The notes below the pieces were generated by a model. It was not told where the DNA came from. It made no database searches and was given only the letters and a program-made list of their open reading frames with translations. Below are positions 26,667 to 36,729 of a stretch of 64,000 nt of DNA, one piece after another; the first letter of the stretch is position 1; every line of letters starts with the position of its first letter. Source of the stretch: Paracoccaceae bacterium (GTDB lineage: Bacteria > Pseudomonadota > Alphaproteobacteria > Rhodobacterales > Rhodobacteraceae). The stretch covers positions 1 through 64,000 of the forward strand of contig JAIOYF010000015.1 in the NCBI GenBank assembly GCA_021741245.1, given 5' to 3'. The position numbers and the translations under genes are program-made.

Positions 26667-27886
26667 ATGATCGCCTTTTCCGCAAAGGGGCTGCCTTCGG
26701 TGATGCGGTCAAACCCAAAGGGCGAAAGGTCAAGCGTGCGATACTGGCCGTAGATCAGCCATTCTGCCGTGCCGCGCCCCATGGCCGGGGATTGTTGCAA
26801 CCCATGCCCCGAAAAGCCATTGAGGAACAAAAAGTTCTCAACCTGACTGTGCGGCCCAGTGATCGCGTTGTGATCAAGCGTGTTATAGTCATAGTGACCC
26901 GCCCATTCACGCTGCACCTTGATCGCCTCAAACTGGGGAATGCGCGTCGCCAGCAGGGGCCAGATGTGATCCTGCCAAAGGCTGTGATCCATGCTGAAAT
27001 CATCAAATTCCACCGCCGGGTCATAATCGGCATGGCCGCCCGCCATATAGCTGGACTTGCCATCTTGGCGCACATGCAGACCCGAAGGGTCGATGGTCAG
27101 CGGCAGGTCGCGGTCCAAGGGGGTTTCGGCGGTAAAGACCCACGTATATCGCTTGCGCGGCTCAATGGGGATGTCGATCCCCACCATGCGGGCGGTCACG
27201 GCACCCCGCGTGCCACTGGCATTGACCACCTGCCCGCAGGCCACCACCTCACCCGACGCGAGGGTGACACTTTCCACCCGTGTCCCCGCCGCATTGCGGG
27301 TGATGGCGATCACCTCATTGGCCAGATACTCCACACCTTTGGCGCGGGCGTGACGGCGAAACCAGTCAAAGACCGTGATGCCGTCAAAATACCCCTCATC
27401 CACGGTATTGATGCTGCCAAGGATCAGATCGTCGGTGCTATAAAACGGATACTCCGCCTTTATCTCATCGCCCGACAACAACCGCGTCGCGGCCCCGTTT
27501 GCCGCCTGAACCGCATGGCTTGCGCGCAAGCTGTCAGCGAATTCTGGGGTATTGGCCAGATAAAGATAGCCGAAGTTCTGGATCTTCAGCTTTGGCGCGC
27601 CGCTGTCTTCGCCCATGAAGCGGGGCAGGTTTTGCACGAACTCGGCCCCGAATTGGGAAATCTGCACATTGAGGGCGTTTGAAAACTGCTGCCGGATGCA
27701 CGAATTGGTGTGCGACGTGGCGGCTTTTTCATAACTCGGGTCCCGTTCCACGACGAGGACACGGCCCTTGAAGTCGGGGTTGCTCGACAAGAACCACGCG
27801 GTGGATGAGCCCAGCATCGCCCCCCCGATGATGATTACGTCATAGGAGGCATGCTTTGGTGCGTCATGCTTTAGGCGGGCGGGCAT
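26663..27886 (-). CDS. FAD-dependent oxidoreductase (DAO family)
   Basis: A 407-residue single-domain D-amino-acid-oxidase-type flavoenzyme. It starts with a short lead and the FAD motif DVIIIGGAMLGSSTAWFL (residues 16-33), then an acidic ribose-binding residue in VLVVERD. Near the C-terminus, GHYDYNTLDHNAITGPH and LNGFSGHGLQQSPAMGR form the second FAD contact typical of sarcosine/glycine-oxidase-like enzymes. It probably oxidises an N-substituted amino acid. The stop overlaps the aldolase start by 4 bases, and its ATG shares one base with the hyuB stop, so translation is coupled across the operon. Confidence 0.8.
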   Translation of the reverse strand: MPARLKHDAPKHASYDVIIIGGAMLGSSTAWFLSSNPDFKGRVLVVERDPSYEKAATSHTNSCIRQQFSNALNVQISQFGAEFVQNLPRFMGEDSGAPKLKIQNFGYLYLANTPEFADSLRASHAVQAANGAATRLLSGDEIKAEYPFYSTDDLILGSINTVDEGYFDGITVFDWFRRHARAKGVEYLANEVIAITRNAAGTRVESVTLASGEVVACGQVVNASGTRGAVTARMVGIDIPIEPRKRYTWVFTAETPLDRDLPLTIDPSGLHVRQDGKSSYMAGGHADYDPAVEFDDFSMDHSLWQDHIWPLLATRIPQFEAIKVQREWAGHYDYNTLDHNAITGPHSQVENFLFLNGFSGHGLQQSPAMGRGTAEWLIYGQYRTLDLSPFGFDRITEGSPFAEKAII

Positions 27887-29592
27887 CAGATGTCGTCTCC
27901 GTTCATGGCGGCGGCGATGGCATCGGCGATTTGCAAAGTCGTCAGGCCATACACGTTTCGCGCGGTTTCTTTGCTTATATATCCCAAGGCCAGATCGCGT
28001 TGCACGAGGGCAGGATCGCGCAGGTCTGGCGCACCATATCCAGCGCCCCCGGGGAAGGCCATCATCACCTTGCGCCCATGAGGCACGAACTGTTTGCCCT
28101 TGCCCTTCATCGCCGTGCCATCGTCTTGGCCAATGGTGGTTGCGGCCCCCGGTGCGCCCCCATGACGGCCAAGGGCGGGGTGGTTGACGCGGTCAAACAT
28201 TGCCTGAATGTCGAATTCATGCCCGTCGCGGGCGCCCACCTCCATATACTGGCCCAAGCCGCCGCGAAACTGGCCCGCGCCGCCACTGTCGGGGCGCAGC
28301 TCCTTGCGCCAGATGATCACCGGCCCCACCTGTTCGGTTGCCTCGACCGGCATGGTCATCACCCCCGACGGGAACGCCGTGGCCGACATCCCGTCAAGGC
28401 TGGGTCGCGCCCCGGACCCACCCGAGTTGAACATAAGCACCTCGGCCCGTCGAGCGTCTAGCGGGGCCGGGGCATCGCTGCGCGGGCGCAGGCTGACCTG
28501 AAAGTTGCACAGACACCCGGCCCCTTCGGCGGGAACGGTATGGGGCAGGATCTGGTCAAGCGCGTTATAGATCGTATCGGGAAGCATATGGCCGATTACA
28601 TGGCGCAAGGCCACGGGGGCAGGATGCAGCGCATTGACGATGGAATTCTCGGGCGCGGTGATTTCAAACGGGGCCAGAGAGGCCGCGTTGTTTGGAATAT
28701 CCGGGGCTATGGCGCATTTCAGGGCATAGCAGGCATAGGCCTTGGTATAGACCAGCGGCACGTTGATGCCCTTTTTGTCGACCCCAGAGGTGCCGGCCCA
28801 ATCGCACAAGACGCGATCGCTTTCGATGGTCAGCGTCACACACAGGTCGATTTCGCGATCATAGCCATCAATCTGCATCTGCCCTGTGGCCGTGGCCCGT
28901 GGCAGGGCCGCAATGCGGGCAAGGGTCGCCTCGCGCGAGTGGGTTAGGATAAAGTCGGAAATTCCTTGCAAATCGGTAAGGTGGAACTCTTTCATCATGT
29001 CAATCAGGCGCCGGTGGCCAATCTCGTTGCAGGTCGCAAGGGCATAGACATCGCCCACCACCTGATCGGGTTCGCGCACATTGCCCCGAATGATCCGGAT
29101 CAGGGTCTGATCCACAACACCCTTATCAAAAAACTTTAAGATCGGGATATAAAGCCCTTCTTCGTATACAGAATTGGCATCCGCACCAAAGCCGCGACCG
29201 CCGATGTCGACGATATGCGCGGTGCAGGCGAAAAAGCCTGCCAATTGGCCCTGATGGAAGGACGGGGTGACCACGGTGATGTCATGCAAATGGCCCGTTC
29301 CCTCCCACGGGTCATTGGTGATGTAGGCATCCCCCTCGAGGATGTTGTCGCGGCCAAGCCGGCGGATGAAATGGGGCACGGCGTCTGCCATTGCATTGAC
29401 ATGGCCGGGTGTGCCCGTCACCGCCTGCGCCAGCATTTGGCCTTCGGCATTATAGACCCCGGCAGACAGATCGCCCGCTTCGCGAACACTTGTGGAAAAG
29501 GCTGTGCGAACAAGGGCCTGCGCCTGTTCCTCTACAATCGAGATGAGGCGGTTCCACATCACCTGACAGGCAACCTTTGACAGTTCTGCCAT
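27886..29592 (-). CDS. hyuB: Hydantoinase B/oxoprolinase family protein
   Basis: A 568-residue HyuB-type subunit. Family landmarks include NDPWEGTGHLHDITVVTPSF, FFACTAHIVDIGGRGF, a central RGNVREPDQVVGDV and a glycine-rich C-terminus (SGGAGQFRGGLGQYMEVG). It works with HyuA in ATP-dependent opening of hydantoin, 5-oxoproline or N-methylhydantoin rings, or in acetone-carboxylase-like reactions. It is adjacent to hyuA (2-base gap) and to a DAO-type oxidase. The pairing of ATP-dependent hydantoin hydrolysis with a sarcosine-oxidase-like enzyme recalls creatinine/N-methylhydantoin breakdown, but the downstream aldolase does not fit that route, so the substrate is unresolved. Confidence 0.85.
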   Translation of the reverse strand: MAELSKVACQVMWNRLISIVEEQAQALVRTAFSTSVREAGDLSAGVYNAEGQMLAQAVTGTPGHVNAMADAVPHFIRRLGRDNILEGDAYITNDPWEGTGHLHDITVVTPSFHQGQLAGFFACTAHIVDIGGRGFGADANSVYEEGLYIPILKFFDKGVVDQTLIRIIRGNVREPDQVVGDVYALATCNEIGHRRLIDMMKEFHLTDLQGISDFILTHSREATLARIAALPRATATGQMQIDGYDREIDLCVTLTIESDRVLCDWAGTSGVDKKGINVPLVYTKAYACYALKCAIAPDIPNNAASLAPFEITAPENSIVNALHPAPVALRHVIGHMLPDTIYNALDQILPHTVPAEGAGCLCNFQVSLRPRSDAPAPLDARRAEVLMFNSGGSGARPSLDGMSATAFPSGVMTMPVEATEQVGPVIIWRKELRPDSGGAGQFRGGLGQYMEVGARDGHEFDIQAMFDRVNHPALGRHGGAPGAATTIGQDDGTAMKGKGKQFVPHGRKVMMAFPGGAGYGAPDLRDPALVQRDLALGYISKETARNVYGLTTLQIADAIAAAMNGDDI

Positions 29593-29594
29593 GG

Positions 29595-31664
29595 CTATTC
29601 CCCCTTTTTGTGCAAGGCGACGCTGCCGTCGGACAAGACGATGGCGCGGCGGCTGGCGGGCACGATGATGGTGGTTTCCGCCTCGGTGATCAGTGCCGGG
29701 CCGGACAGCTCGTGACCTGCTGCCAAAGCGGCGCGTTCGTGGATATCGCTGCGTGCAAAGGCTCCACTGGCGGCATCAAACACCTGCCGTTGCGCAGTGG
29801 CGCGCGGGGCGGGATGGGCCGTGACGGGGGCTGCGGTTTGGGTCTCGGTGCGCGGGGTGTGGGCATTGACGGACCAGACAGTGATCTCAACCTCCATCCC
29901 GGCAACGGTGCGGGCAAACAGATTGGTGTAGGTCTGTTCGAAACAGGCCAGATAGACCAAAGGATCGGCGTCAAGGGCCTGTGCTTCGGTCAAAGTCACT
30001 GGAATTTCCCAGCCTTGACCGGAATAGCGCATGTAAACTTTGAACTCGGCCAGAATCTCGGCTGTGGCATCACAAAATCGCACAAAGCGCGTGGCCTCTT
30101 GTTGCAATTCCCCAAAAATCCCGCGCACTGCAACGGGGTCAAAGGCAGCGAGGCGCATGAACACGCTGCGATTGGCCTCAAAGCTGAAGGGGGCGTGCAA
30201 AAAGCCGATGGCAGAGCCGACGCCCGCGCCTTTTGGGATCAGACACCGCTCAATCCCCAGTTTTTCGCACAGCCCTGCCGCATGCAGCGGGGCCGCGCCG
30301 CCAAAGGCGATCATGGTATACTCGGCCAGATCCTCGCCATTTTCCACGGCATGAATGCGGGCCGCATTGGCCATGTTTTCGTCCACCACCTCGGCCAGAC
30401 CCCAGGCGGCCTCTGTCACCCCCATTCCAAGGGGCGTCCCAAGACATGTCTGCAGGGCAAGGGTGGCAGCTTCGGGCGAAAGCGGCATGGTGCCGCCGGC
30501 AAAATGAAGCGGGTCCAGCTTGCCAAGCATCAGGTCGGCGTCGGTGACCGACGGGCGCAACCCGCCCCGCCCATAGCAGGCCGGGCCGGGTTCGGACCCT
30601 GCACTTTCCGGCCCCACCCGGATTTGCCCCATGCCATCCACCCGCGCAAGGCTGCCGCCCCCAGCGCCAATTTCCACCATGTCGATCACCGGGATGGAAA
30701 TCGGCATTCCCGATCCCTTTTTGAACCGGTAGCTGCGCGCCACCTCAAACGCCCGAGCGGTTTTGGGGGTGTGGTCGCGGATCAGGCAGATCTTGGCCGT
30801 GGTTCCCCCCATGTCAAAGGACAAGACCTTGTTCAGCCCATGGCGGGCGGCCAGTTCAGCCGCAAAGACCGCGCCCCCGGCGGGGCCGGATTCCACCAAA
30901 CGCACGGGGAACGTAGCGGCGCTTTCAAGACTGATGATGCCGCCGCCCGAATGCATCAGAAAGATCGGGCAATCCGCCCCCTCGGCCGCCAGTCGAGCGG
31001 CCAGACGGTCAAGATACCGCGCCATCAGCGGCTTGATATAGGCGTTGGCGATGGTGGTGTTAAAGCGTTCGTATTCACGCATCTGCGGCGAGACTTCGCA
31101 GGACAGTGAAATAGGCACCCCCGGCAGGGCCTTGGTCAGAATATCGCGGATTTGCCGCTCATGGCTGGGGTTGGCATAGGAATGCAGCAGGCCAACGGCG
31201 ACACTTTCATATCCTGCGGTGGCAAGATCGGCGGCCAGTTCGCCAACCTCGTCGATATCCAGCGGGATCAGGACCTCGCCGCGCGCGTCCATACGTTCCA
31301 GAACGGTGTAGCGACGATTGCGCGGCAAAAGTGGGGCGGGCAGGGTGAGGTTCAGATCATATTGCTCAAACCGGCTTTCGGTGCGCATCTCGATCACATC
31401 GCGAAATCCTTCGGTGGTGATCAGGGCTGTCTTCGCCCCGCGCCGTTCGATCAATGCGTTGGTGGCAAGCGTGGTGCCATGAATGATCTGACTGATTTCC
31501 TGCGGGGAAATGGCGGCCTGCGCACAAACCTTGTGCAGACCTTCGACAATCGCGTCCTCTGGCGCATGGTAAGTGGTCAGCACCTTTGCCGAATGCAAGC
31601 TGCCCGCCAGTTCAAGCACGACATCCGTAAAGGTTCCGCCGATATCCACCCCCAGCCGTGCCAT
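29595..31664 (-). CDS. hyuA: Hydantoinase A/oxoprolinase family protein
   Basis: A 689-residue HyuA-type subunit with the actin-like ATPase opening RLGVDIGGTFTDVVLE, the IIHGTTLATNALIERRGAKT segment, a conserved HSGGGIISLESA and a second phosphate motif KVLSFDMGGTTAKICLI. Length fits HyuA proteins of 680-720 residues. It couples ATP hydrolysis to ring opening together with HyuB. It is the first gene of the minus-strand operon that extends to 25043. The upstream 670 bases hold no recognisable regulator gene. Confidence 0.86.
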   Translation of the reverse strand: MARLGVDIGGTFTDVVLELAGSLHSAKVLTTYHAPEDAIVEGLHKVCAQAAISPQEISQIIHGTTLATNALIERRGAKTALITTEGFRDVIEMRTESRFEQYDLNLTLPAPLLPRNRRYTVLERMDARGEVLIPLDIDEVGELAADLATAGYESVAVGLLHSYANPSHERQIRDILTKALPGVPISLSCEVSPQMREYERFNTTIANAYIKPLMARYLDRLAARLAAEGADCPIFLMHSGGGIISLESAATFPVRLVESGPAGGAVFAAELAARHGLNKVLSFDMGGTTAKICLIRDHTPKTARAFEVARSYRFKKGSGMPISIPVIDMVEIGAGGGSLARVDGMGQIRVGPESAGSEPGPACYGRGGLRPSVTDADLMLGKLDPLHFAGGTMPLSPEAATLALQTCLGTPLGMGVTEAAWGLAEVVDENMANAARIHAVENGEDLAEYTMIAFGGAAPLHAAGLCEKLGIERCLIPKGAGVGSAIGFLHAPFSFEANRSVFMRLAAFDPVAVRGIFGELQQEATRFVRFCDATAEILAEFKVYMRYSGQGWEIPVTLTEAQALDADPLVYLACFEQTYTNLFARTVAGMEVEITVWSVNAHTPRTETQTAAPVTAHPAPRATAQRQVFDAASGAFARSDIHERAALAAGHELSGPALITEAETTIIVPASRRAIVLSDGSVALHKKGE

Positions 31665-32335
31665 GACCTCTTCCCCTTTTGCGGCTTACCGCCTGTGCTT
31701 TGTCGCTGCACGCTAGCCCAGAGTTTGGGGGAAGAGAAATTGTCTTTGATCCCCCTCAATCAGAAAAACGCCTGCGCATAAGCGCGGCTCGCTTTCAACA
31801 GATCGACCACGAGCTTGTTCAGAAACAGGGTCATTGCAAAGACATCGGCGCATTTGGCCACCCAAACGGCAGGGGCATTCTGGCAGTCGACCGATGCCGC
31901 AAAGGGATGTCACGGCGGCTTTGTGGGTGGGGTCCGTAAGCGAAACAAATATCCTGTCACGAAACCGCCGCCACAGTCAAAACCACCTTGCCAATGACCA
32001 CGCAAAAGCGCGGCGTCAGAGCGGCGGAGGAAAACACACGATAGGGAAGGTTGTTGAGCGGATGGTCAGTGGCAACACTCTTGGCGCTGTCACCGCATGA
32101 GGTCAGGGGGTCCGTCATTTGCCCCAATCCCCCTAGGGCGTGCCGTCAAAATGTTTCTTCAAGCAATCCCAGTGGGCGATGTCACCAACCCAATGATGGG
32201 ACTATTAAAAATATAATCCGATAGATACGGGTATAATCTCAACTTAAACATGAGGGACACGGTGTTGTCGTGTGTTTGCGGTTTAAGATCGGCAAGGGTG
32301 GCGTTTCTATAGTCGCATTGATCCGCTTGGTAGGG
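31665..32335. other. Intergenic region between hyuA and the broken arc operon
   Basis: No intact gene is visible. Minus-strand 31766-31900 keeps an open frame ending LNKLVVDLLKASRAYAQAFF, but it is preceded by a stop and has only a late ATG; it may be a gene remnant. The stretch 32200-32260 is AT-rich (ATTAAAAATATAAT and similar) and could contain a promoter for hyuA. Around 32290-32335 the minus strand still carries out-of-frame carbamate-kinase-like LPSGSM, so decay extends slightly past the frame called as arcC. Confidence 0.4.
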
Positions 32336-33078
32336 TCAGGGGGGGGGCGATGCGGTGGCGGTGATCTGATGGATTGGCTTTTGATGATCCGTGCCGAAAT
32401 CCTCATAAACGGTGGCGACGTCGATCAACAACAGCAAGGCATCCGCCTTTGTCTGCCGGGCCAGCAGGACGCTTGCGCGGTCTTTGTCCACCACGGCCTC
32501 GATCCCGCTCAGGCTGCCATCGGGGTGTTTGATCACCGGAATGCCGCCCCCGCAGATCACAAGCGCCCCTGCCTTGAGCAAGATCGCGATGACCTTGGTA
32601 TCGGGGATGCTGAGCGGGATGGGCGAGGGCACAACTCGCCGCCAGTGATTGCCATCTTGCGCGATCTGCCAACCCCGGTCATTGGCCATTGCCTCGGCCT
32701 CCGGCTTTGACCAGATGGCGCCCATGAATTTGGTCGGATGGCCAAAGGCGGGGTCTTTGGCGCCTACGATGACCTGCGTCAAAGCGTGACGACGGGGCGA
32801 TCATGGCGCAGCACACTCTCCAGCGCTTGTTCAATCACATAGCCGATCATCCCTTCGGTCTGCGCGCCCAAAAGATCCAGCGGCCAAGCACCGGGCTGCA
32901 TCGCCAAAAGGCCGACTTGCGGGCCATTGCCATGGGTGACGACCAGTTGATGCCCAGCGCCAAGAATTCTGGCCAGCGCCACCGCAGCCGTTTCGACATT
33001 GTGACGCTGCGCCACTGGCGTCATCGCCTCGCCCCGGCGCAGCATGGCGTTCCCGCCCAAGGCGGCGACCACCCGCAT
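32336..33078 (-). pseudogene. arcC: Carbamate kinase, frameshifted and truncated
   Basis: The first part (from 33078) reads [20 protein letters not shown] and continues through [13 protein letters not shown] to DRPVVTL, then stops. The next part continues in another frame from 32782 with TQVIVGAKDPAFGHPTKFMG, the ATP-binding ALVICGGGIPVI and the YEDFGTDHQKP segment. The tail that should follow with the GSMGPKV block is lost at a G-run near 32335-32345. Carbamate kinases are about 310 residues and make ATP from carbamoyl phosphate in the arginine deiminase pathway. One frameshift and a missing C-terminus make this non-functional. Confidence 0.88.
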
Positions 33079-33079
33079 C

Positions 33080-33702
33080 TTAGTCCCCCAAGGTGGCCAC
33101 GAGGACGGCTTTTATGGTGTGTATCCGGTTTTCCGCCTGATCAAAAACGATGGAGGCGGGGCTTTCAAACACCTCGTCTGTCACCTCAAGTGCAGGAAGG
33201 CCATGCTTTTTGGCGATCCTTGCGCCCACGTCGGTCGTGGTGTTGTGAAAGACGGGCAGGCAATGCATGAACTTGGTGGTGGGCAACGAGGTCTTGTGCA
33301 TCATCGCGGCATTGACCTGATAGGGCAGCAGCAAATTGATCCGCGCGGCCCAGAATTCCTCTGCCTCTCCCATGGACACCCATACGTCGGTATAAAGGAA
33401 ATCTGCGTCGCGCACCCCCGAGGGAATATCGTCGGTCGCGATCTCCTGCGCCTCGGCAACGAGGGCGGGCTTTGGCCAAAGCTCTTTGGGGCCGCACAGG
33501 CGGCCACCTCGAACCCCACGCGGGTGCGGGTGCTGTCCTTTTCAAAGATCAGGGCCAGTTCCTGATCGACCAGATGTTTCACCTCGGTTCCGGCCAGTTT
33601 GGCGGCCTTCAACTCGGCAGCGAGGTTGAGCAGATAGGCGATCTCTTCCGGGGTGAAGTCGCGCAGGCTCAGGAATGACCGGCTGTGCAGATTGATCGAC
33701 AT
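33080..33702 (-). pseudogene. arcB: Ornithine carbamoyltransferase, internal deletion plus frameshift
   Basis: From the ATG at 33702 the N-terminus is normal ([19 protein letters not shown]) up to the carbamoyl-phosphate motif [15 protein letters not shown] at about residue 70. The text then jumps to CAAPKSFG, which matches the AAPKELWP block that normally lies about 130 residues later. A frameshift follows, and the C-terminal part returns as [20 protein letters not shown] with [10 protein letters not shown] to the stop at 33080. The deletion joins two places that share a V/I-AA sequence. Catabolic OTC is about 335 residues, against about 207 codons here. It is dead. Confidence 0.9.
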
Positions 33703-33712
33703 TGGGGTCCTT

Positions 33713-34450
33713 TCAAGTCTCAAGGGGGTCGCGCGCTACGGGGCAGGTCATGCAATGACCGCCGCCGCGACCACGGCCAAGTTCCGATCCGCGCAGGGTG
33801 ATGACCTCGATCCCGGCCTTGCGCAAAAGCGTGTTTGTATGGGTGTTGCGGTCGTAGGTCATGACCACACCGGGTTCGAGGGCGAAGACGTTGTTGCCGT
33901 CATCTCATTGCTCACGCGCCTGTTCATAGCTGTCGCCCCCTTTGGGGATGACACGAAGATCTTTCAGGCCCATGGCCTGTGCCACCACGTCAAAAAGCCC
34001 CTCGCTTTCGCGGCGGATATCCAGCAACCCCGCCGTTTCGCCGGGCCTTATGTTGTAGCAAGTGATCGTTTCGGCCACGCTGACAAAGCTGGTGGGGATA
34101 TCGCGGTCACATAGGGTGAACTCAGTATCCAGATGCATGGCCGCGCGCGAGGGCGGCATGGCACATCCGATCACGCGGGTCGCGGCCCCGGCGGCAAACA
34201 GTGCCCGTGCCACCTGACCCACGGCTTGGGGGGTGCTGCACTCGCCCAAACCGATCAGCACGACGCCGCGCGCCACCATTTTGTCGAAAAAATCGCGATG
34301 GTCGCTGTGGGCCTGCTGCACCACGAACACATCGTCAAACAGCAGGCTGTCGCAATTGGCCGGGGTCAGGCGATCATGCGCAAGGCCCGGGGCACAGGTT
34401 ATCACACGGCGCAACTTGCCCGTCTCGGAATGCACACCAAATGCTGTCAT
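33713..34450 (-). pseudogene. arcA: Arginine deiminase, internal deletion plus premature stop
   Basis: The N-terminus reads MTAFGVHSETGKLRRVITCA and continues through PANCDSLLFDDVF to the KMVARGV segment. It then jumps to VLIGLGECSTPQAVGQVARA, skipping about 150 residues that include the FTRD and HG.EGGD active-site parts; the join is at a shared GV. A TGA at 33905-33907 replaces the Trp of the usual QWDDGNNV, after which the frame continues intact through [20 protein letters not shown] to the catalytic-cysteine end [18 protein letters not shown] and the stop at 33713. The family length is about 410. The upstream antiporter frame reads into this gene without a stop. Confidence 0.9.
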
Positions 34451-35926
34451 AGCAAAGCCCCCCGAGCGAAGCGCCGCCATGATGAGAACTGTCAAAATTC
34501 CCAGCAGCGGCGCGATGAATCGAAGCCAGCGGTCACAAGGCAGCCGCCCGATGGCAAGCCCGCCCACCACCACGGCCGAGGTCGGGGTGATCAGGTTCAC
34601 AAGTCCCGCCGTCCATTGATAGGCCGTCACGGTCAGCGACCGGTCAACGCCTGCAAAGTCTGACACCGGGGCCAGAATTGGCATCGAGAGTACGGCCAGA
34701 CCAGAGGTTGACGGCACAGGAAAGCTGAGGGCGATTTCGATCCAATACATCGCATTGATGAAAACCACCTTGGATGTGCCCGCGGTTGCCTGTTCGGAGG
34801 CATTGAGGATGGTGTCGGTGATATGGCCTGCGTCCATCACCACCACGATCCTGCGCGCAAGCCCGATGATCAGCGCCACACCCAGCAAATCGTGCGCGCC
34901 ATCGACAAAGCTTTCGACAAAGGGTTTCTCGCCAATCCAGCCAACGGTCCCGATGACCAAAGCTGCGCCCAGAAACAGCCTCGACATTTCGGCCATCCAC
35001 CAGCCTTGGGTGGCCCCCCCCAAAATCATCAGCCCAAAGGTCGCCGCAAACAGGATCAGAACGACGGATTGCCGCGTGGTGACCTTTGTTGTCGCAACGC
35101 CGGGCGTCGTGCCTGCCTGTATGCCGCCAAAATGCCGGGCGTTGTCTGCGCGTCTGTCCGCCACGATGGACAGGGTCGGGTCGGCCTTCACCTTTGCGGC
35201 ATAGCGCATCACAAAGGCCCCGCAGATGATCCACCCCACCCCAAGGAGAGCAAGGCGCAAGATCAGCCCGTCGGTAAAGCAGAGTCCTGCCGCGTTGGAG
35301 GCAATCGTGGTGGCAAAGGGATTGATGGTGGAGCCAAGACCCCCGATCCCGGCCCTGATCAAAATGATCGCGACCCCCGTCACCACATCATAGCCCGCCG
35401 CGATGATCACCGGGATCAAGATGCCGTAGAAGGCCAGGGTTTCCTCGGCCAAGCCATAGGTCGTGCCCCCGGCGGCAAAGAGCGCCATCAGGATCGAGAT
35501 CATCCATTTCTCATGCCCCGTCATGCGTGCCATGGCAGCGGCGATCTCGGAGTTGATGGCGCCTGTGCGGTTCACCACCCCAGAAACCCACCGATGATCA
35601 GCACGAACAGTGACACGTCGATGGCATTCGCGGCATAGGTTGCGGGATCATAGAACCCGGCAATCGGCGCGCGCAAAGCCTCCAGAATGCCCTGCGGATT
35701 GCTGTCGACCGTTTGATAGGTGCCGGGCACAGGCGTTTTCTTGCCCAAAGCCGCATTCATGGCCCGGTCATACTGACCCGCAGGAATGATCCATGTCAGC
35801 GCCGCCGCGCATAGGTTCAAGGCAAACAAGATGGTGAAGGCAGACGGAAACCTGTCGCCCGAGTTATGGCTTGGTTGCGCGTCTTTGGTTTTGGGCTGGG
35901 CAGGAGCGATCGTTGTGATGGCGCAT
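34447..35926 (-). pseudogene. YfcC/ArcD-type antiporter, frameshifted and read through into arcA
   Basis: A multi-pass carrier of the YfcC/basic amino acid antiporter type: FALNLCAAALTWIIPAGQYD near the N-terminus and the PFPVPSTSG-like SFPVPSTSGLAVLSMPILAP near the C-terminus. A frameshift near 35575 (IGGFLGW-stop versus FLGVVNRTGAIN) breaks it. The start is also unclear, because the ATG at 35924-35926 is out of frame with the rest by one base. At the 3' end a run of six Gs near 34455 puts the frame straight into arcA. With five Gs it would end ALRSGALL-stop with an ATGA overlap. It is the presumed arginine/ornithine exchanger of the decayed arc operon. Confidence 0.8.
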
Positions 35927-36729
35927 TCCTTTCGGAAAAGGCCTTACGGTTGCGTATCGGTGCCAATAGGCCGACTCCAATGGACTCGTATTGACACGGG
36001 TTAAGGGGACGCGCCCGATCTGGGCAGTGTCACAGACCACTTGGCGGGAAAGGGACCCCGGTTTTCTGGTGGTTTTTCATTTTGATCCGCATCAGCAAAG
36101 CCCCGCTCCGCCTGACCCATCAGGCGTTTGGAGGCAGGGAGTGGACAACGGACATACCGGAGAGGACATGCCGACGGCAGCAGAACACAGGGTCACAGGC
36201 CAGTTGGCACAGTAAGTTGAGAGATAGCGAAAGTCGTCTGGGAGGAATGAGCTAACCCCGGCCCGAAAGACCCGTGTCCTCTGGGTTCTTGTGCGGCAAT
36301 TCGCGGGGCTTTTGGCAGTGATCGTGCTGTCTGCAGCCTATTCGGTTGGCGAAAGTTTTTGGATACTTTGCCAAAACCTTGCGGCTGGCCTTGGACTTGC
36401 GCAGACTGCTGCCTTCACCGGGATCATCGTGACAGAACTGCTCAAAACAGTGTCCGCAACACACTCAGCGACGCCTGCCGCGGCTACGTGACCCCATCTT
36501 GTGCCACTGGATGTCGTCGTGCCATTGCGCGGACGCCAAGATTGGGGCCTTATGCGAGGGTCGCATTGATCAAGATCAACCCACCCATCTGCGCCGCCGC
36601 CTATGGCTTGGCTGCGGGGGGATTGGGTCGGCATTTGGGGTCTTTTGCCAAAGATCCTGGGCCGAAACCAGAACGTGGCAGGGCAAAGATCATCTTTGCA
36701 AATAGGGTATTGGCCGGACAGGACACCAA
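35927..36729. other. Intergenic region with an FNR-type box
   Basis: About 800 bases without a convincing gene. A plus-strand frame at 36291-36491 (starts VRQFAGLLAVIVLSAAYSV) is hydrophobic but has no ribosome-binding site and no family I recognise. The strongest signal is the FNR-type palindrome at 36566-36579. Confidence 0.4.
36566..36579 (+). promoter_or_regulatory. Perfect FNR/FnrL-type binding site
   Basis: TTGAT-CAAG-ATCAA matches the FNR family consensus TTGAT-N4-ATCAA at all ten positions. It lies 151-164 bases upstream of the AI-2E family gene at 36730, the first of five same-strand genes. In Rhodobacteraceae, FnrL and Dnr-type proteins use this site for low-oxygen or nitric-oxide responses. 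Confidence 0.65.

Noticed and set aside
29577-31109. 510-residue plus-strand open frame
   Set aside because: It is antisense to hyuA, which has full family motifs.
35991-36004. TTGACACGGGTTAA as an FNR site for the arc operon
   Set aside because: Both half-sites depart from TTGAT/ATCAA, and the operon it would serve is dead; too weak to call.
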